DNA of 15,561 nucleotides from Thermoplasmata archaeon (GCA_021797385.1 JAJZZW010000028.1:1-15561); one strand, 5' to 3'; shown: positions 7,443 to 14,330, numbered from the stretch's first letter. A program made the numbers and translations. Notes: a model not told the origin generated them from the letters alone.

Positions 7443-9686
7443 TTATTTCCTCTTCTCCTTATTTGCCATTACATATTTTTTATTGTCCAGATCCCTGGCA
7501 ATGGATATTTTGCCCTCCATCGATAATGCCTTTAGCCGGTATTTTATTCTCCTACCGCTGGCACGTTTCTTTCTCCCTACCTTTATTAATTCCTTAACAG
7601 TCTTTCCGTAAGAATTTTCTATGATATCGTCTATATCGGTATTATTAAAGTAAAATGTCTCAACGGCAAATATGGTTATAATAGCCCCTATTCCCACTCC
7701 CCCGACAATATACGGTATATTTCCCAGTACAATTACCGTCTTTTCAGCAGTATATACCTTACCGTCATAGGTGATTTTTGCTGAAATTTTGTCAATGCCC
7801 TCCGGCAATCTATCGGTAAGTGCTAATCCTGAACCTGAATATTTGCCATTGACATACCATGCAATCGTTGCATTTTCTGTATTGTTTCCTTTTATTTTAA
7901 GATGGTATTCCCCTGACCTTTCATATATAGAAGCAGCGGTGACCGTGGTTACCGGTTTTGTCCTGGGAACAGGCTTAACATACAATGTGTTGTTATATTC
8001 CATTTTATAATTCCCTGAATATTTGTATCCAGCACTGTTAATGGCAACTGCACTGTAATTATAAATTCCAGATGTGGTATTATTGAATGTTAATAAAATT
8101 TCATTATTATGAATATAATAAGTTTTATTGAATATTGTTACCGATAGATTATAACTTAATTCCGATGAAACATTAAAGATCAGTCTTGTATTTCTGTAGG
8201 TAACAGATTCTGTGACATTTTTGATTATAATAGTATCTTTTGAAAACACATCATTAAAGGAATATATGGACATATGAAGCCCATTCATTAATATTATAGC
8301 ATTGTCTGATTCCGAAATTTCTGAATTGTTTGCGTTTATGCCTGTATTCAAAAATTTACCATGGATGAACTCATAGATTTCTCCGGCATTTTCATATATA
8401 TTCGGTAATGAATTTGATAAATTATAATATGTGTAACTGTATGGCTTCAATTTCAATGGCCCGTATTCAATTAAATACTGAATGCCATTGATCGAACCTG
8501 AATAAATTACTTTTCCTGACATATTCCATGAATAGGTTCCAGTAATAATCGGTATCTTAGTGCTGTTCATGGTGTAATTATATATCCTATTACCTGAAAA
8601 CGTCGTTATTTCCATATTTTTAGATGCATTTACAGATAGAATCCTGCCTTCTGGAATATTTACTGTGTAATTTCCCGGAAAAATAAAGGTGCCATTCAGG
8701 TTGAACATGATGTACTGATTCCGGTAGATCAGCAGATGTGTTGCATCATCATTCTGAATTACTGTTCTGTTTATGGATAAATCTGTACTGTTTACACTGT
8801 ATATATATGTTTTATCAGATGAACTGTAATAAAATATAAATTTCCCTCTATACTGGAATGAATGTATAGCAGAGCCATATGAATTATTTATACTGGCTAT
8901 GACAGAGTAATTGCTATCATAGTAGTTATACCTGATTATTGATACATCCCTATCAAGATAAATGATAGAATTCAATTTTGAATCGAGAAATGCCATGGAA
9001 GAACCGTATACCTGATATGGAATTATATTACTGCTCTGCAGCTCTATATTATTAGTAATGGCACCTCCAGGAGTAATTAATCCGGTATAATTTTCAACTC
9101 CTATTCTTCCTATAGTCTGGTTTGAATATTTTCCGCCGAACATGAATGTAATATTTTCATTCCTGTAAGGGTTTTCAAGTGCCACCACATATGGCTGGCT
9201 GTTATGGCCATTGCCCTGCATTATAATTGCATGATTCTTCATATTATCTGATAATATTATTGATATGTTGTATGTAGTATGGCATTTATCAAAATTCAGT
9301 ATGCCTGTATAATTTTTAGTCCCTGAAACTATTGTTTTGTAACATAGTTGCTTTCCGTATTCAATGGATAGTAAAGTTTTATTTGCCTGTTCTAAAATAA
9401 TGGTATTTTCCGTTGAAGCTTCCACTCTAGGATTTATGCCCCAGGAAAGATTAAAGCTATATTCTGTTTGTAAATAATGGCTTTCTGTAATATTGTAATA
9501 TATTGAATTGTTACTGCACGTCCGGATTTCCTTTTCATCATAAGACATATTTTGTACAAAGATAGAAGTGCTTCCAGCATCAGGATTTTGAGTATTGATA
9601 CCTGAATGCCCTGAGGGAATATTAATTAATGTAACTATAAATAATGATATTATAACAATTGCTATTATTCTATTTCTGTTCACCAT
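7443..9686 (-). CDS. large surface glycoprotein with one TM helix and cytoplasmic winged-helix-like tail
   Basis: A 747-aa single-pass membrane protein of unrecognised family. Residues 1-6 are basic and 7-22 form a signal-peptide core. About 30-655 is an outside region rich in Asn, Tyr, Ser and Ile, with roughly 30 N-X-S/T sequons, three cysteines near its start (57, 115, 135) and beta-rich repeats such as FNVSSELSYNLSVTIFNKTY. The last part before the membrane (about 600-650) looks like an immunoglobulin-like fold (WYVNGKYSGSG...ITYDGKVYTAEKTV). The TM helix is about 658-680. The remaining 67 residues are inside and basic: a helix (DDIIENS), TVKELIKVG, RRIKYRLKALSMEGKI and a wing-like SIARDLDNKKYVM. 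This order resembles a winged helix-turn-helix. I infer a membrane-bound one-component regulator. A structural surface protein with a basic tail is the alternative. Confidence 0.75.
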   Translation of the reverse strand: MVNRNRIIAIVIISLFIVTLINIPSGHSGINTQNPDAGSTSIFVQNMSYDEKEIRTCSNNSIYYNITESHYLQTEYSFNLSWGINPRVEASTENTIILEQANKTLLSIEYGKQLCYKTIVSGTKNYTGILNFDKCHTTYNISIILSDNMKNHAIIMQGNGHNSQPYVVALENPYRNENITFMFGGKYSNQTIGRIGVENYTGLITPGGAITNNIELQSSNIIPYQVYGSSMAFLDSKLNSIIYLDRDVSIIRYNYYDSNYSVIASINNSYGSAIHSFQYRGKFIFYYSSSDKTYIYSVNSTDLSINRTVIQNDDATHLLIYRNQYIMFNLNGTFIFPGNYTVNIPEGRILSVNASKNMEITTFSGNRIYNYTMNSTKIPIITGTYSWNMSGKVIYSGSINGIQYLIEYGPLKLKPYSYTYYNLSNSLPNIYENAGEIYEFIHGKFLNTGINANNSEISESDNAIILMNGLHMSIYSFNDVFSKDTIIIKNVTESVTYRNTRLIFNVSSELSYNLSVTIFNKTYYIHNNEILLTFNNTTSGIYNYSAVAINSAGYKYSGNYKMEYNNTLYVKPVPRTKPVTTVTAASIYERSGEYHLKIKGNNTENATIAWYVNGKYSGSGLALTDRLPEGIDKISAKITYDGKVYTAEKTVIVLGNIPYIVGGVGIGAIITIFAVETFYFNNTDIDDIIENSYGKTVKELIKVGRKKRASGRRIKYRLKALSMEGKISIARDLDNKKYVMANKEKRK

Positions 9687-9700
9687 CGGTTATAAGAGAA

Positions 9701-9711
9701 CATTATAAAAA
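9701..9711 (-). promoter_or_regulatory. possible TATA box of surface-receptor gene
   Basis: TTTTTATAATG on the minus strand is centred about 20-21 bases before ATG 9686, slightly closer than for the other genes here. No Shine-Dalgarno is visible, so a leaderless or near-leaderless transcript is likely. Confidence 0.4.
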
Positions 9712-9778
9712 TTTGAGGTTTGCTCTTATGATCACTATAAATCTACCAAATCATTAGTTATACCGGTACCATAAAAAT

Positions 9779-10180
9779 TCATTTCCTAAGAGAAATAATT
9801 ATATCTTTAACATTTTCAGCACGAATTAATACGCCAGTTGCCTCCTTACTCAACTCCTTTATTTTATCGTCATAATCCGCCTTGTTCCTCAAACGTCTAA
9901 GAATGGTTAAACCAATAGATATACTGGTTAAGTCCCGTTGTTTATTTTTATCTTGTGCTTGTTTGCTTAAACTTTCAAATAGAAGTGGAATCTGTTGATG
10001 TATATCGGCACCTTTTGACAACTTCTCTCCTGAATCAATCAAATGATGTTTTGCCATGTTAAAAACAGAATAATAGGCACGGCTTATAGAAGTTCTGTAA
10101 CTACTTTCTTCTAAATAATTATTATTTTCATCTACAAGATGATGTGCGAGTTTCAAATAGTCTTCCCAATTAAAGTTCAT
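9779..10180 (-). CDS. HEPN-fold protein
   Basis: A 133-aa all-helical protein of the HEPN superfamily, last gene of a three-gene operon. It opens with NWEDYLKLAHHLV (4-16), then YRTSISRAYYSVFNMAKHHL (28-47), the hallmark HEPN second helix, and RRLRNKADYDD (95-105). In nuclease HEPN toxins this last position carries R-x4-6-H. Here R98 is kept but a tyrosine (Y103) stands where histidine is expected, so RNase activity is doubtful. The start codon overlaps the stop of the 170-aa gene (ATGA). From memory, similar HEPN proteins containing RNKADYDD follow a homologue of that neighbour in cyanobacteria and other bacteria, so the pair looks like a conserved mobile module. No minimal nucleotidyltransferase partner is present. 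Confidence 0.8.
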   Translation of the reverse strand: MNFNWEDYLKLAHHLVDENNNYLEESSYRTSISRAYYSVFNMAKHHLIDSGEKLSKGADIHQQIPLLFESLSKQAQDKNKQRDLTSISIGLTILRRLRNKADYDDKIKELSKEATGVLIRAENVKDIIISLRK

Positions 10181-10689
10181 TCATATTCTTCCTCGATTAT
10201 TAATTTTCCATTGGTTTCCAATTTTCTTTCCAACCACCATGTTTCGTTTAATTTGTCGAGCAATTTGATTGCCTCTACTGGTTCTTTTTTTGTAACTATC
10301 AATAAAAACATAGTGCCAGAATCAGAAGCTATTTCCGGATCAAACTCTACTTTTAATTTCAATTTTTCTTCCGGGAAGAATATCCGTATTTGTTGTCTCG
10401 CACTGTTTATTACATCGATTAATTTAGGATTTTTTAAGAGAAAATCAGAAACTTCACTCTTAGAATCAAATTCAAATGTATCATTTAATTTCATAATTTG
10501 ATTTTTTATTTGCTCTTCAACTGGTAAGAAAATAAAATAATTTATGTATTCATTTTGTGGAGTCCCATATTGAATGGAGGAAGCTTGGGCAGTATTTAGG
10601 ATCCTCTCAAATTCAATGTTGTCATCCTCTATAATTTTTCCAACAGAGGATAAAAAATTTTGACTCATAAGCAATGGTAAACTATTCAC
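10177..10689 (-). CDS. uncharacterised protein paired with HEPN partner
   Basis: A 170-aa protein of unknown function in the middle of the three-gene operon. The C-terminal part (about 76-170) has a recognisable pattern: FLLKNPKLIDVINSARQQIRIFFP (83-106), KLKVEFDPEI (111-120), MFLLIVTKKEPVEAIKLLDKL (127-147), then WWLERKL and GKLIIEEE. This looks like an alpha/beta domain that I recall preceding HEPN genes in bacteria. The first 75 residues look like an extra helical extension. There is no signal peptide, membrane helix or nucleotidyltransferase motif. The start is GTG 10689, supported by a GGGGGTGGA ribosome site 6 bases upstream; ATG at codon 8 is the alternative. The gene overlaps its upstream neighbour by 8 bases. 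It could be the antitoxin, regulator or target-sensing partner of the HEPN protein, but that is inference. Confidence 0.7.
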   Translation of the reverse strand: MNSLPLLMSQNFLSSVGKIIEDDNIEFERILNTAQASSIQYGTPQNEYINYFIFLPVEEQIKNQIMKLNDTFEFDSKSEVSDFLLKNPKLIDVINSARQQIRIFFPEEKLKLKVEFDPEIASDSGTMFLLIVTKKEPVEAIKLLDKLNETWWLERKLETNGKLIIEEEYE

Positions 10690-11368
10690 TTGGGTCCACC
10701 CCCTCTATAATTGATTCTAATAAGTCTGAAAAATTTTCAACAAGATCAAATAAGGAAGTTCGGTTGACAATTCTCTTGATAAATTGCATAAAAAACATTT
10801 TTTCTGGATTAGATATTAGAGGTTCAAGGACAATATTATATCCATTTTTCTGAACGGGAAAGGCATCACCGATCCGTACCGATAGCATATTCACATGCTC
10901 TATTAAATTGATATCTTTAAACTTCTTAATAAAATTCTTATTTAATGTTTTGGTCAATAATTCCACTGGTTTTCTGGAGGCTTCAAAACGGGTTGTAAAA
11001 TTAAAAGTTATTGAATTAATTGTCTCATCCACTAGATTAAGTTTATCCATAATATTTTCTATCATCTCTATGCTTGCTTTGCCGGCAACTTGTTCCTTCC
11101 TAAGATCCACTGTATTTAAAATTGTAAAAATTAGGCTACTTATAGGTTGATTTTGTACAAAGTATATCATTAAGGAATCCTTAGAAAATATCTGAGCATT
11201 CATTACTTGGTTATTTGGAAGTAAAGGATTTGAAATAACACCTTGTTGTATTTGAAATTCATAACTCTTTAAAACATTAATTAAATTGTCCGGTGTAAAA
11301 ACTAGCCCCTGAGTTTCAATTATAATCTGAATTTGTGCTCCTTTCCCAGAGAGAACCTGTGCAATCAT
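10682..11368 (-). CDS. uncharacterised protein, first gene of HEPN operon
   Basis: I do not recognise this 228-aa soluble protein. It begins MIAQVLSGKGAQIQIII and mixes beta strands (IQIIIETQGLVF, SLMIYFVQNQ, SITFNFTTRFEA) with helices (VELLTKTLNKNFIKKF, MQFIKRIVNR). It ends in an acidic amphipathic helix (LFDLVENFSDLLESIIEGVDPSE). No signal peptide, transmembrane segment, cysteine or obvious catalytic motif is visible. It leads the operon, overlapping the 170-aa gene by 8 bases, so its product is probably made together with the HEPN pair. A TTTAAG element about 27 bases before ATG 11368 may be the operon promoter. Overall layout loosely resembles sporadically distributed accessory proteins of about 250 aa, but I cannot name a family. 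Confidence 0.65.
   Translation of the reverse strand: MIAQVLSGKGAQIQIIIETQGLVFTPDNLINVLKSYEFQIQQGVISNPLLPNNQVMNAQIFSKDSLMIYFVQNQPISSLIFTILNTVDLRKEQVAGKASIEMIENIMDKLNLVDETINSITFNFTTRFEASRKPVELLTKTLNKNFIKKFKDINLIEHVNMLSVRIGDAFPVQKNGYNIVLEPLISNPEKMFFMQFIKRIVNRTSLFDLVENFSDLLESIIEGVDPSE
10695..10703 (-). promoter_or_regulatory. Shine-Dalgarno of the 170-aa gene
   Basis: On the minus strand GGGGGTGGA ends 6 bases before GTG 10689. It lies inside the last codons of the 228-aa gene and supports the GTG start over the downstream ATG at codon 8. Confidence 0.5.
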
Positions 11369-11391
11369 TATTGTAGTAATAATTATGTTAA

Positions 11392-11397
11392 CTTAAA
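11392..11397 (-). promoter_or_regulatory. possible TATA box of HEPN operon
   Basis: TTTAAG on the minus strand is about 27 bases before ATG 11368. The match to the archaeal TATA consensus is imperfect. An AT-rich stretch closer in (about 11379-11388) is too near the ATG for a leaderless start. The divergent MocA-like gene starts 130 bases away. Confidence 0.3.
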
Positions 11398-11472
11398 TGT
11401 TGCGGCAAGGTCATTATATTTTTTAATTGAGGCTTGATTATTTTCAGTTTAAAAGACATTAAGCACCCAAGA

Positions 11473-11482
11473 TATATTTATA
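11473..11482 (+). promoter_or_regulatory. TATA box of MocA-like gene
   Basis: TATATTTATA is centred 20-24 bases before the two adjacent in-frame ATG codons at 11498 and 11501. Leaderless transcription is likely, and either ATG could be the start. Confidence 0.5.
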
Positions 11483-11497
11483 GAAAAATAATATCAT

Positions 11498-12091
11498 ATG
11501 ATGCTAAATATTTCTGCTATAATCATAGCCTCAGGAAAATCAGAAAGATTCGGTTCTGACAAACTTATGTATAAGGTAAACTCGAAGCCCATAATATATT
11601 ATGTTATAAATAATGTAATTAAAGCTAAATTTACCGAACGTTTGATTATACTGAGAAATACTGATCTGAAAGAATATGCCGAAAATCAAGGATTAAATAC
11701 AGTGTGGAACCAATATTATGAGAATGGCATGTCAGAATCTATAATTCTGGGCATAAAAAATATTTCAGATAGTTCAGATGCTGCAATGATTATTCCTGGA
11801 GACATGCCCATGATGACTTCAGATAATTTGAACAGTTTAATAAATCACTTTATTGAAAGTAGAAAGGAAATAGTAGGATTCTTGCTAAATGGAATACCGG
11901 TTAGTCCAGTAATATTTTCCAGAAAATATTTCAACGAGCTTCTTCAACTGAAGGGCGACCACGGGGGAAAGCCTGTTATAATGAAGCATATGGATGATTT
12001 CACCGGCATAGAAGTTTCTGATAATTCACACATGGATATCGATACAATCAGAGATGCCGATGAGTTTAAAAAAATAATTAATAAAAGTTAA
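11498..12091 (+). CDS. MocA/MobA-like nucleotidyltransferase (molybdenum cofactor cytidylyltransferase family)
   Basis: Rossmann-type NTP transferase that probably adds CMP or GMP to molybdopterin in the cytoplasm. The 197-aa protein has the nucleotide-binding opening ASGKSERFGSDKL (11-23), ENGMSESIILGI (75-86), the metal-binding PGDMPMM (99-105), where D101 would hold Mg2+, and GDHGGKPVI (153-161), the usual ending motif of MocA proteins. Its length fits the roughly 190-210 aa MocA group, which serves hydroxylases of the xanthine/CO dehydrogenase family. No such enzyme or other cofactor gene lies in the window. The downstream nitrilase-like gene starts 24 bases later and may be cotranscribed. 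A different sugar- or cofactor-nucleotide substrate cannot be excluded. Confidence 0.85.
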   Translation: MMLNISAIIIASGKSERFGSDKLMYKVNSKPIIYYVINNVIKAKFTERLIILRNTDLKEYAENQGLNTVWNQYYENGMSESIILGIKNISDSSDAAMIIPGDMPMMTSDNLNSLINHFIESRKEIVGFLLNGIPVSPVIFSRKYFNELLQLKGDHGGKPVIMKHMDDFTGIEVSDNSHMDIDTIRDADEFKKIINKS

Positions 12092-12115
12092 AATAAGTCC
12101 CAAACATCAAAAAAT

Positions 12116-12847
12116 ATGATAATGAAGATCAGGGGCATACAGACAAAGAGAATGGCACTGGATGAGGCTTTAAAATATTTAACATCATTAAAAGCAGATC
12201 CAGATGAAATCCTTGTGTTACCTGAAAAATTCATTACAACTAAAGTAATGAAAAATGAACTGGATAGAATATTAGATTCCTTAAAAATGAATAATACGGT
12301 AATTCTCGGAAGTGTTTCCTATCTGGACAGATTTCTTTTCAATAGAACATTTATAATCAGAAATAAACAAATTATTGGCTGGCAGGACAAGATCAATTTA
12401 TACAGGGCAGAGGCGACAAAGTATACTCCCGGGAACGAATTGAAAGTTTTTAACATGGGAACTTATAGGGCAGGAATACTCGTATGCTATGATTTAGATT
12501 TTCCTGATTATGCTAGAATGCTCTTCAGGGCACACTGCGATATTATATTCAACCCCTCCCTCATAAGAAAGGATTTCCACCGGGAATGGCACTGGTATGT
12601 CAAGACGAGGTCACTTGAAAACAGGATACCGATAATATCTGTTAATTCTATTTCTGATGATTTCATGGGAGATTCAATAATAACATATCCTGTTAAGGAA
12701 GAGGGCGGTGTCAGGATCAATATAACAGAGGATAAATCAGATGATATATTATGTTCTATTGATACAGGTGCATATTCTACAAGCCGGGAAGAGAGGCTAA
12801 GAGAGGAGAAAATTATGATAGACAATATAATTATTAAACAAAATTAG
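12116..12847 (+). CDS. carbon-nitrogen hydrolase (nitrilase superfamily amidase)
   Basis: Cytoplasmic amidase/nitrilase-fold enzyme that attacks a C-N bond through a cysteine thiol. The full catalytic set is visible: E37 in VLPEKF, K92 in WQDKINLYRAE (with the second glutamate E99), and C124 in LVCYDLDFPDYARML. NPSLIRKDFHREWHWYVKTRSLENRIPIISVN (146-177) is the usual segment after the nucleophile. At 243 aa it is a short member of the family. Substrate class (omega-amidase, carbamoylputrescine or another amide) cannot be told from sequence. The start is ATG 12116 or ATG 12122, two codons later; no ribosome site separates them. It lies 24 bases after the MocA-like gene on the same strand. Confidence 0.88.
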   Translation: MIMKIRGIQTKRMALDEALKYLTSLKADPDEILVLPEKFITTKVMKNELDRILDSLKMNNTVILGSVSYLDRFLFNRTFIIRNKQIIGWQDKINLYRAEATKYTPGNELKVFNMGTYRAGILVCYDLDFPDYARMLFRAHCDIIFNPSLIRKDFHREWHWYVKTRSLENRIPIISVNSISDDFMGDSIITYPVKEEGGVRINITEDKSDDILCSIDTGAYSTSREERLREEKIMIDNIIIKQN

Positions 12848-12904
12848 GTTGATTGCCGGCATTTTATAGACCATATATTGACCATAGGATTTATAATCAA
12901 TAAA

Positions 12905-12945
12905 ATCTTCAATATAAAAATAAATTGTTTTCATTTTATTTCATA
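12905..12945. terminator. bidirectional T-rich terminator region
   Basis: Between two convergent genes, the plus strand carries TTGTTTTCATTTTATTTC and the minus strand TTTATTTTTATATT. Archaeal RNA polymerase stops at such T-runs, so both the nitrilase and the secreted-protein transcripts may end here. The rest of the 83-base gap shows only a short direct repeat, GACCATA, at 12869 and 12880. Confidence 0.35.
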
Positions 12946-13491
12946 ATTCAAGGTAAGTAATGCACTGGGAATATTTCCTGTAATTATAGCAGACAAATAC
13001 CACACAGGTGCCGTTGATGTTGTATTATCTCCAACTACCAGAATTGCCGGGTCAATTACTCCTGATGATGTTGTTTGAATTGCTGTCCCCAGCTGTGCTA
13101 GTGTCGGGAATATATCTGCGGATGGAACAGGCGTTGAACGATAATATATTGTTATGTTTGACTTAGCAGTACTGCTAACCGACATGTATACGTACATATT
13201 CTGATTCTTTAAATTAGTTTCATTTACAATCTCCGCCACATTAACCAATTCTACACGGGTATCATTATCCACATATCCGAAGATTATTCCCTTTCCACCG
13301 GAAGATATATGTGCAAAGCCTAACTGGTGGGCTGACCCATAATTAGGGCCACCTTGTACAATAAATGGGTTCGTCGCAGATTTGGTATTAACACCGTAGG
13401 TTTGCTGAATAACAACCGATGCGAAAACAGCGGAAGGTAATAACACAATGATTATCACGGCGGATATCGCAATTAACTTCCTTTTATCCAC
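12931..13491 (-). CDS. small secreted protein, possible extracellular filament subunit
   Basis: A 186-aa exported protein. It has a basic start (MDKRK), a hydrophobic core (6-23) and a likely signal peptidase I site after VFA (24). The mature part begins SVVIQQTYGVNTKSATNPFIVQGGPNYGSA, then shows beta-rich stretches typical of a small sandwich (KGIIFGYVDN, VELVNVAEIVN, MYVYMSVSS, SNITIYYRS, AILVVGD, ALLTLNYEI). There are about four sequons and no cysteine or TM segment in the mature chain. The signal peptide followed at once by a strand, a GPNYGSA motif and a V-x-N-V-x-x-I-V-N core recall archaeal secreted filament subunits of the bundling-pilus/thread or TasA-like kind. That assignment is an inference. 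The start is GTG 13491, with a TATA box 24 bases upstream. Confidence 0.7.
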   Translation of the reverse strand: MDKRKLIAISAVIIIVLLPSAVFASVVIQQTYGVNTKSATNPFIVQGGPNYGSAHQLGFAHISSGGKGIIFGYVDNDTRVELVNVAEIVNETNLKNQNMYVYMSVSSTAKSNITIYYRSTPVPSADIFPTLAQLGTAIQTTSSGVIDPAILVVGDNTTSTAPVWYLSAIITGNIPSALLTLNYEIK

Positions 13492-13502
13492 TAAAATTAT
13501 AA

Positions 13503-13520
13503 CTTATAGAAGTATATAAG
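13503..13520 (-). promoter_or_regulatory. promoter of secreted-protein gene with inverted repeat
   Basis: On the minus strand the TATA element CTTATATACTT (13510-13520) is centred about 24 bases before GTG 13491, giving a leaderless transcript. CTTATA (13503-13508) and TATAAG (13515-13520) form a 6-base inverted repeat across it, which might be a repressor site. Confidence 0.45.
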
Positions 13521-13641
13521 CTTTGCTGTAGAATCGCTGGATAATAAATTTGAATGACTATAATTATCACTTATGTATCTCAAAAACATTATAAATTACC
13601 TGCAAAAATGAAAAAGTAGCCGGCTTATTTCAATATATATC

Positions 13642-13649
13642 TTTATATT
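13642..13649 (+). promoter_or_regulatory. TATA box of multi-pass membrane protein gene
   Basis: TTTATATT is centred about 24-25 bases before ATG 13670 but only about 10 bases before the in-frame TTG 13655. With leaderless transcription, as elsewhere in this window, the ATG is the likely start. The rest of 13521-13641 shows nothing I can name. Confidence 0.5.
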
Positions 13650-13669
13650 CAAAATTGAAATTAACAGTT

Positions 13670-14302
13670 ATGTTCTCAGTAGTTTCAACAGCGTTTGTAA
13701 CGTTTTCCACTATAGTTATATTCCTGTTAAGCGCCGGCCTAACCTTCTTCATTGTAAGAAAATACCTTGCAAAAAAACAATTAAACCTTCTGTACTGGTC
13801 ATCAGGTCTTATTGTATTCACCATCGCTGTACTACTTGAAATACTCATGGCAAATAATGTTTATAATAGATTTATTATAGATTTTTATCTGTTTCTGGTA
13901 GCAATACTGGTCCAGTTTCTTGCCCTGGGTTCTTTCGCACTCTTTGGAAATAAAAAATTTCTGAATTATTATTATATCTACTCAATAATTGCAACCGTAT
14001 TTTTGGTTGCAACACTTATTCTTTATCCGGTGGGTGACATTATAAGGAGCCATATAGTTTTTGGAGTTCTACCTCTGGGAGTCACACTATCATCATCGGC
14101 TGTTACCTTTCCCGCTGCAGTGTTTATAATAATAATTGCAGCAATCAGTTACAGGAAATTCCACAGCAACAAGCTTTTAAGCATAATAGCAGGTGTGCTA
14201 GTTGTTTCCGTTGCAGGAACACTATTCATAGTTAAAGTGCCTGTATTCCTTTACTACGCTGAATTCATTGGAATATTGCTTCTATGGTTAGGCTTCATGT
14301 AG
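13670..14302 (+). CDS. multi-pass membrane protein of unknown function
   Basis: An almost wholly hydrophobic protein with about seven membrane spans, of no family I recognise. Spans are visible around FVTFSTIVIFLLSAGLTFFIV, LIVFTIAVLLEILMA, FLFLVAILVQFLALGSFALF, IYSIIATVFLVATLILYPV, a long stretch over VLPLGVTLSSSAVTFPAAVFIIIIAA, IIAGVLVVSVAGTLFIV and YYAEFIGILLLWLGFM, where the chain ends. Short basic loops (RKYLAKKQ, GNKKF, YRKFHSNK) suggest orientation by the positive-inside rule. No soluble domain or catalytic motif is seen. I choose ATG 13670 (210 aa), since the TATA box fits a leaderless start there. TTG 13655 would add five residues. It is divergent from the secreted protein and 29 bases before the isoprenoid gene. 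Confidence 0.7.
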   Translation: MFSVVSTAFVTFSTIVIFLLSAGLTFFIVRKYLAKKQLNLLYWSSGLIVFTIAVLLEILMANNVYNRFIIDFYLFLVAILVQFLALGSFALFGNKKFLNYYYIYSIIATVFLVATLILYPVGDIIRSHIVFGVLPLGVTLSSSAVTFPAAVFIIIIAAISYRKFHSNKLLSIIAGVLVVSVAGTLFIVKVPVFLYYAEFIGILLLWLGFM

Positions 14303-14330
14303 GTTTTTATTAAATGGAATTATAACCTAC
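14299..14330. repeat. 7-bp inverted repeat bracketing a promoter
   Basis: GTAGGTT (14299-14305) and AACCTAC (14324-14330) are perfect inverted arms separated by 18 bases. The left arm contains the TAG stop of the membrane-protein gene, and the right arm ends one base before the ATG of the decarboxylase. The spacer holds most of that gene's TATA region. It could be an operator or a 3' hairpin of the upstream transcript. Confidence 0.4.
14304..14312 (+). promoter_or_regulatory. TATA box of isoprenoid decarboxylase gene
   Basis: TTTTTATTA is centred about 24 bases before ATG 14332, so this gene probably has its own leaderless promoter despite the 29-base gap to the upstream gene. Confidence 0.45.

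Noticed and set aside
9761..9770. Palindrome TACCGGTA overlapping GGTACC between the HEPN operon and the surface-receptor gene
   Set aside because: It is eight bases, single copy, and about 75 bases from the nearest start. There is not enough to call an operator.
9779..10689. Classic MNT/HEPN toxin-antitoxin pair
   Set aside because: The 170-aa partner has no G-S-x-x-x-x-x-D nucleotidyltransferase motif, and the HEPN protein lacks the histidine of the nuclease motif. The module is a different HEPN type.
12869..12886. Direct repeat GACCATA, two copies 11 bases apart
   Set aside because: Too short and lying in a convergent gap after stop codons, so no regulatory role is likely.
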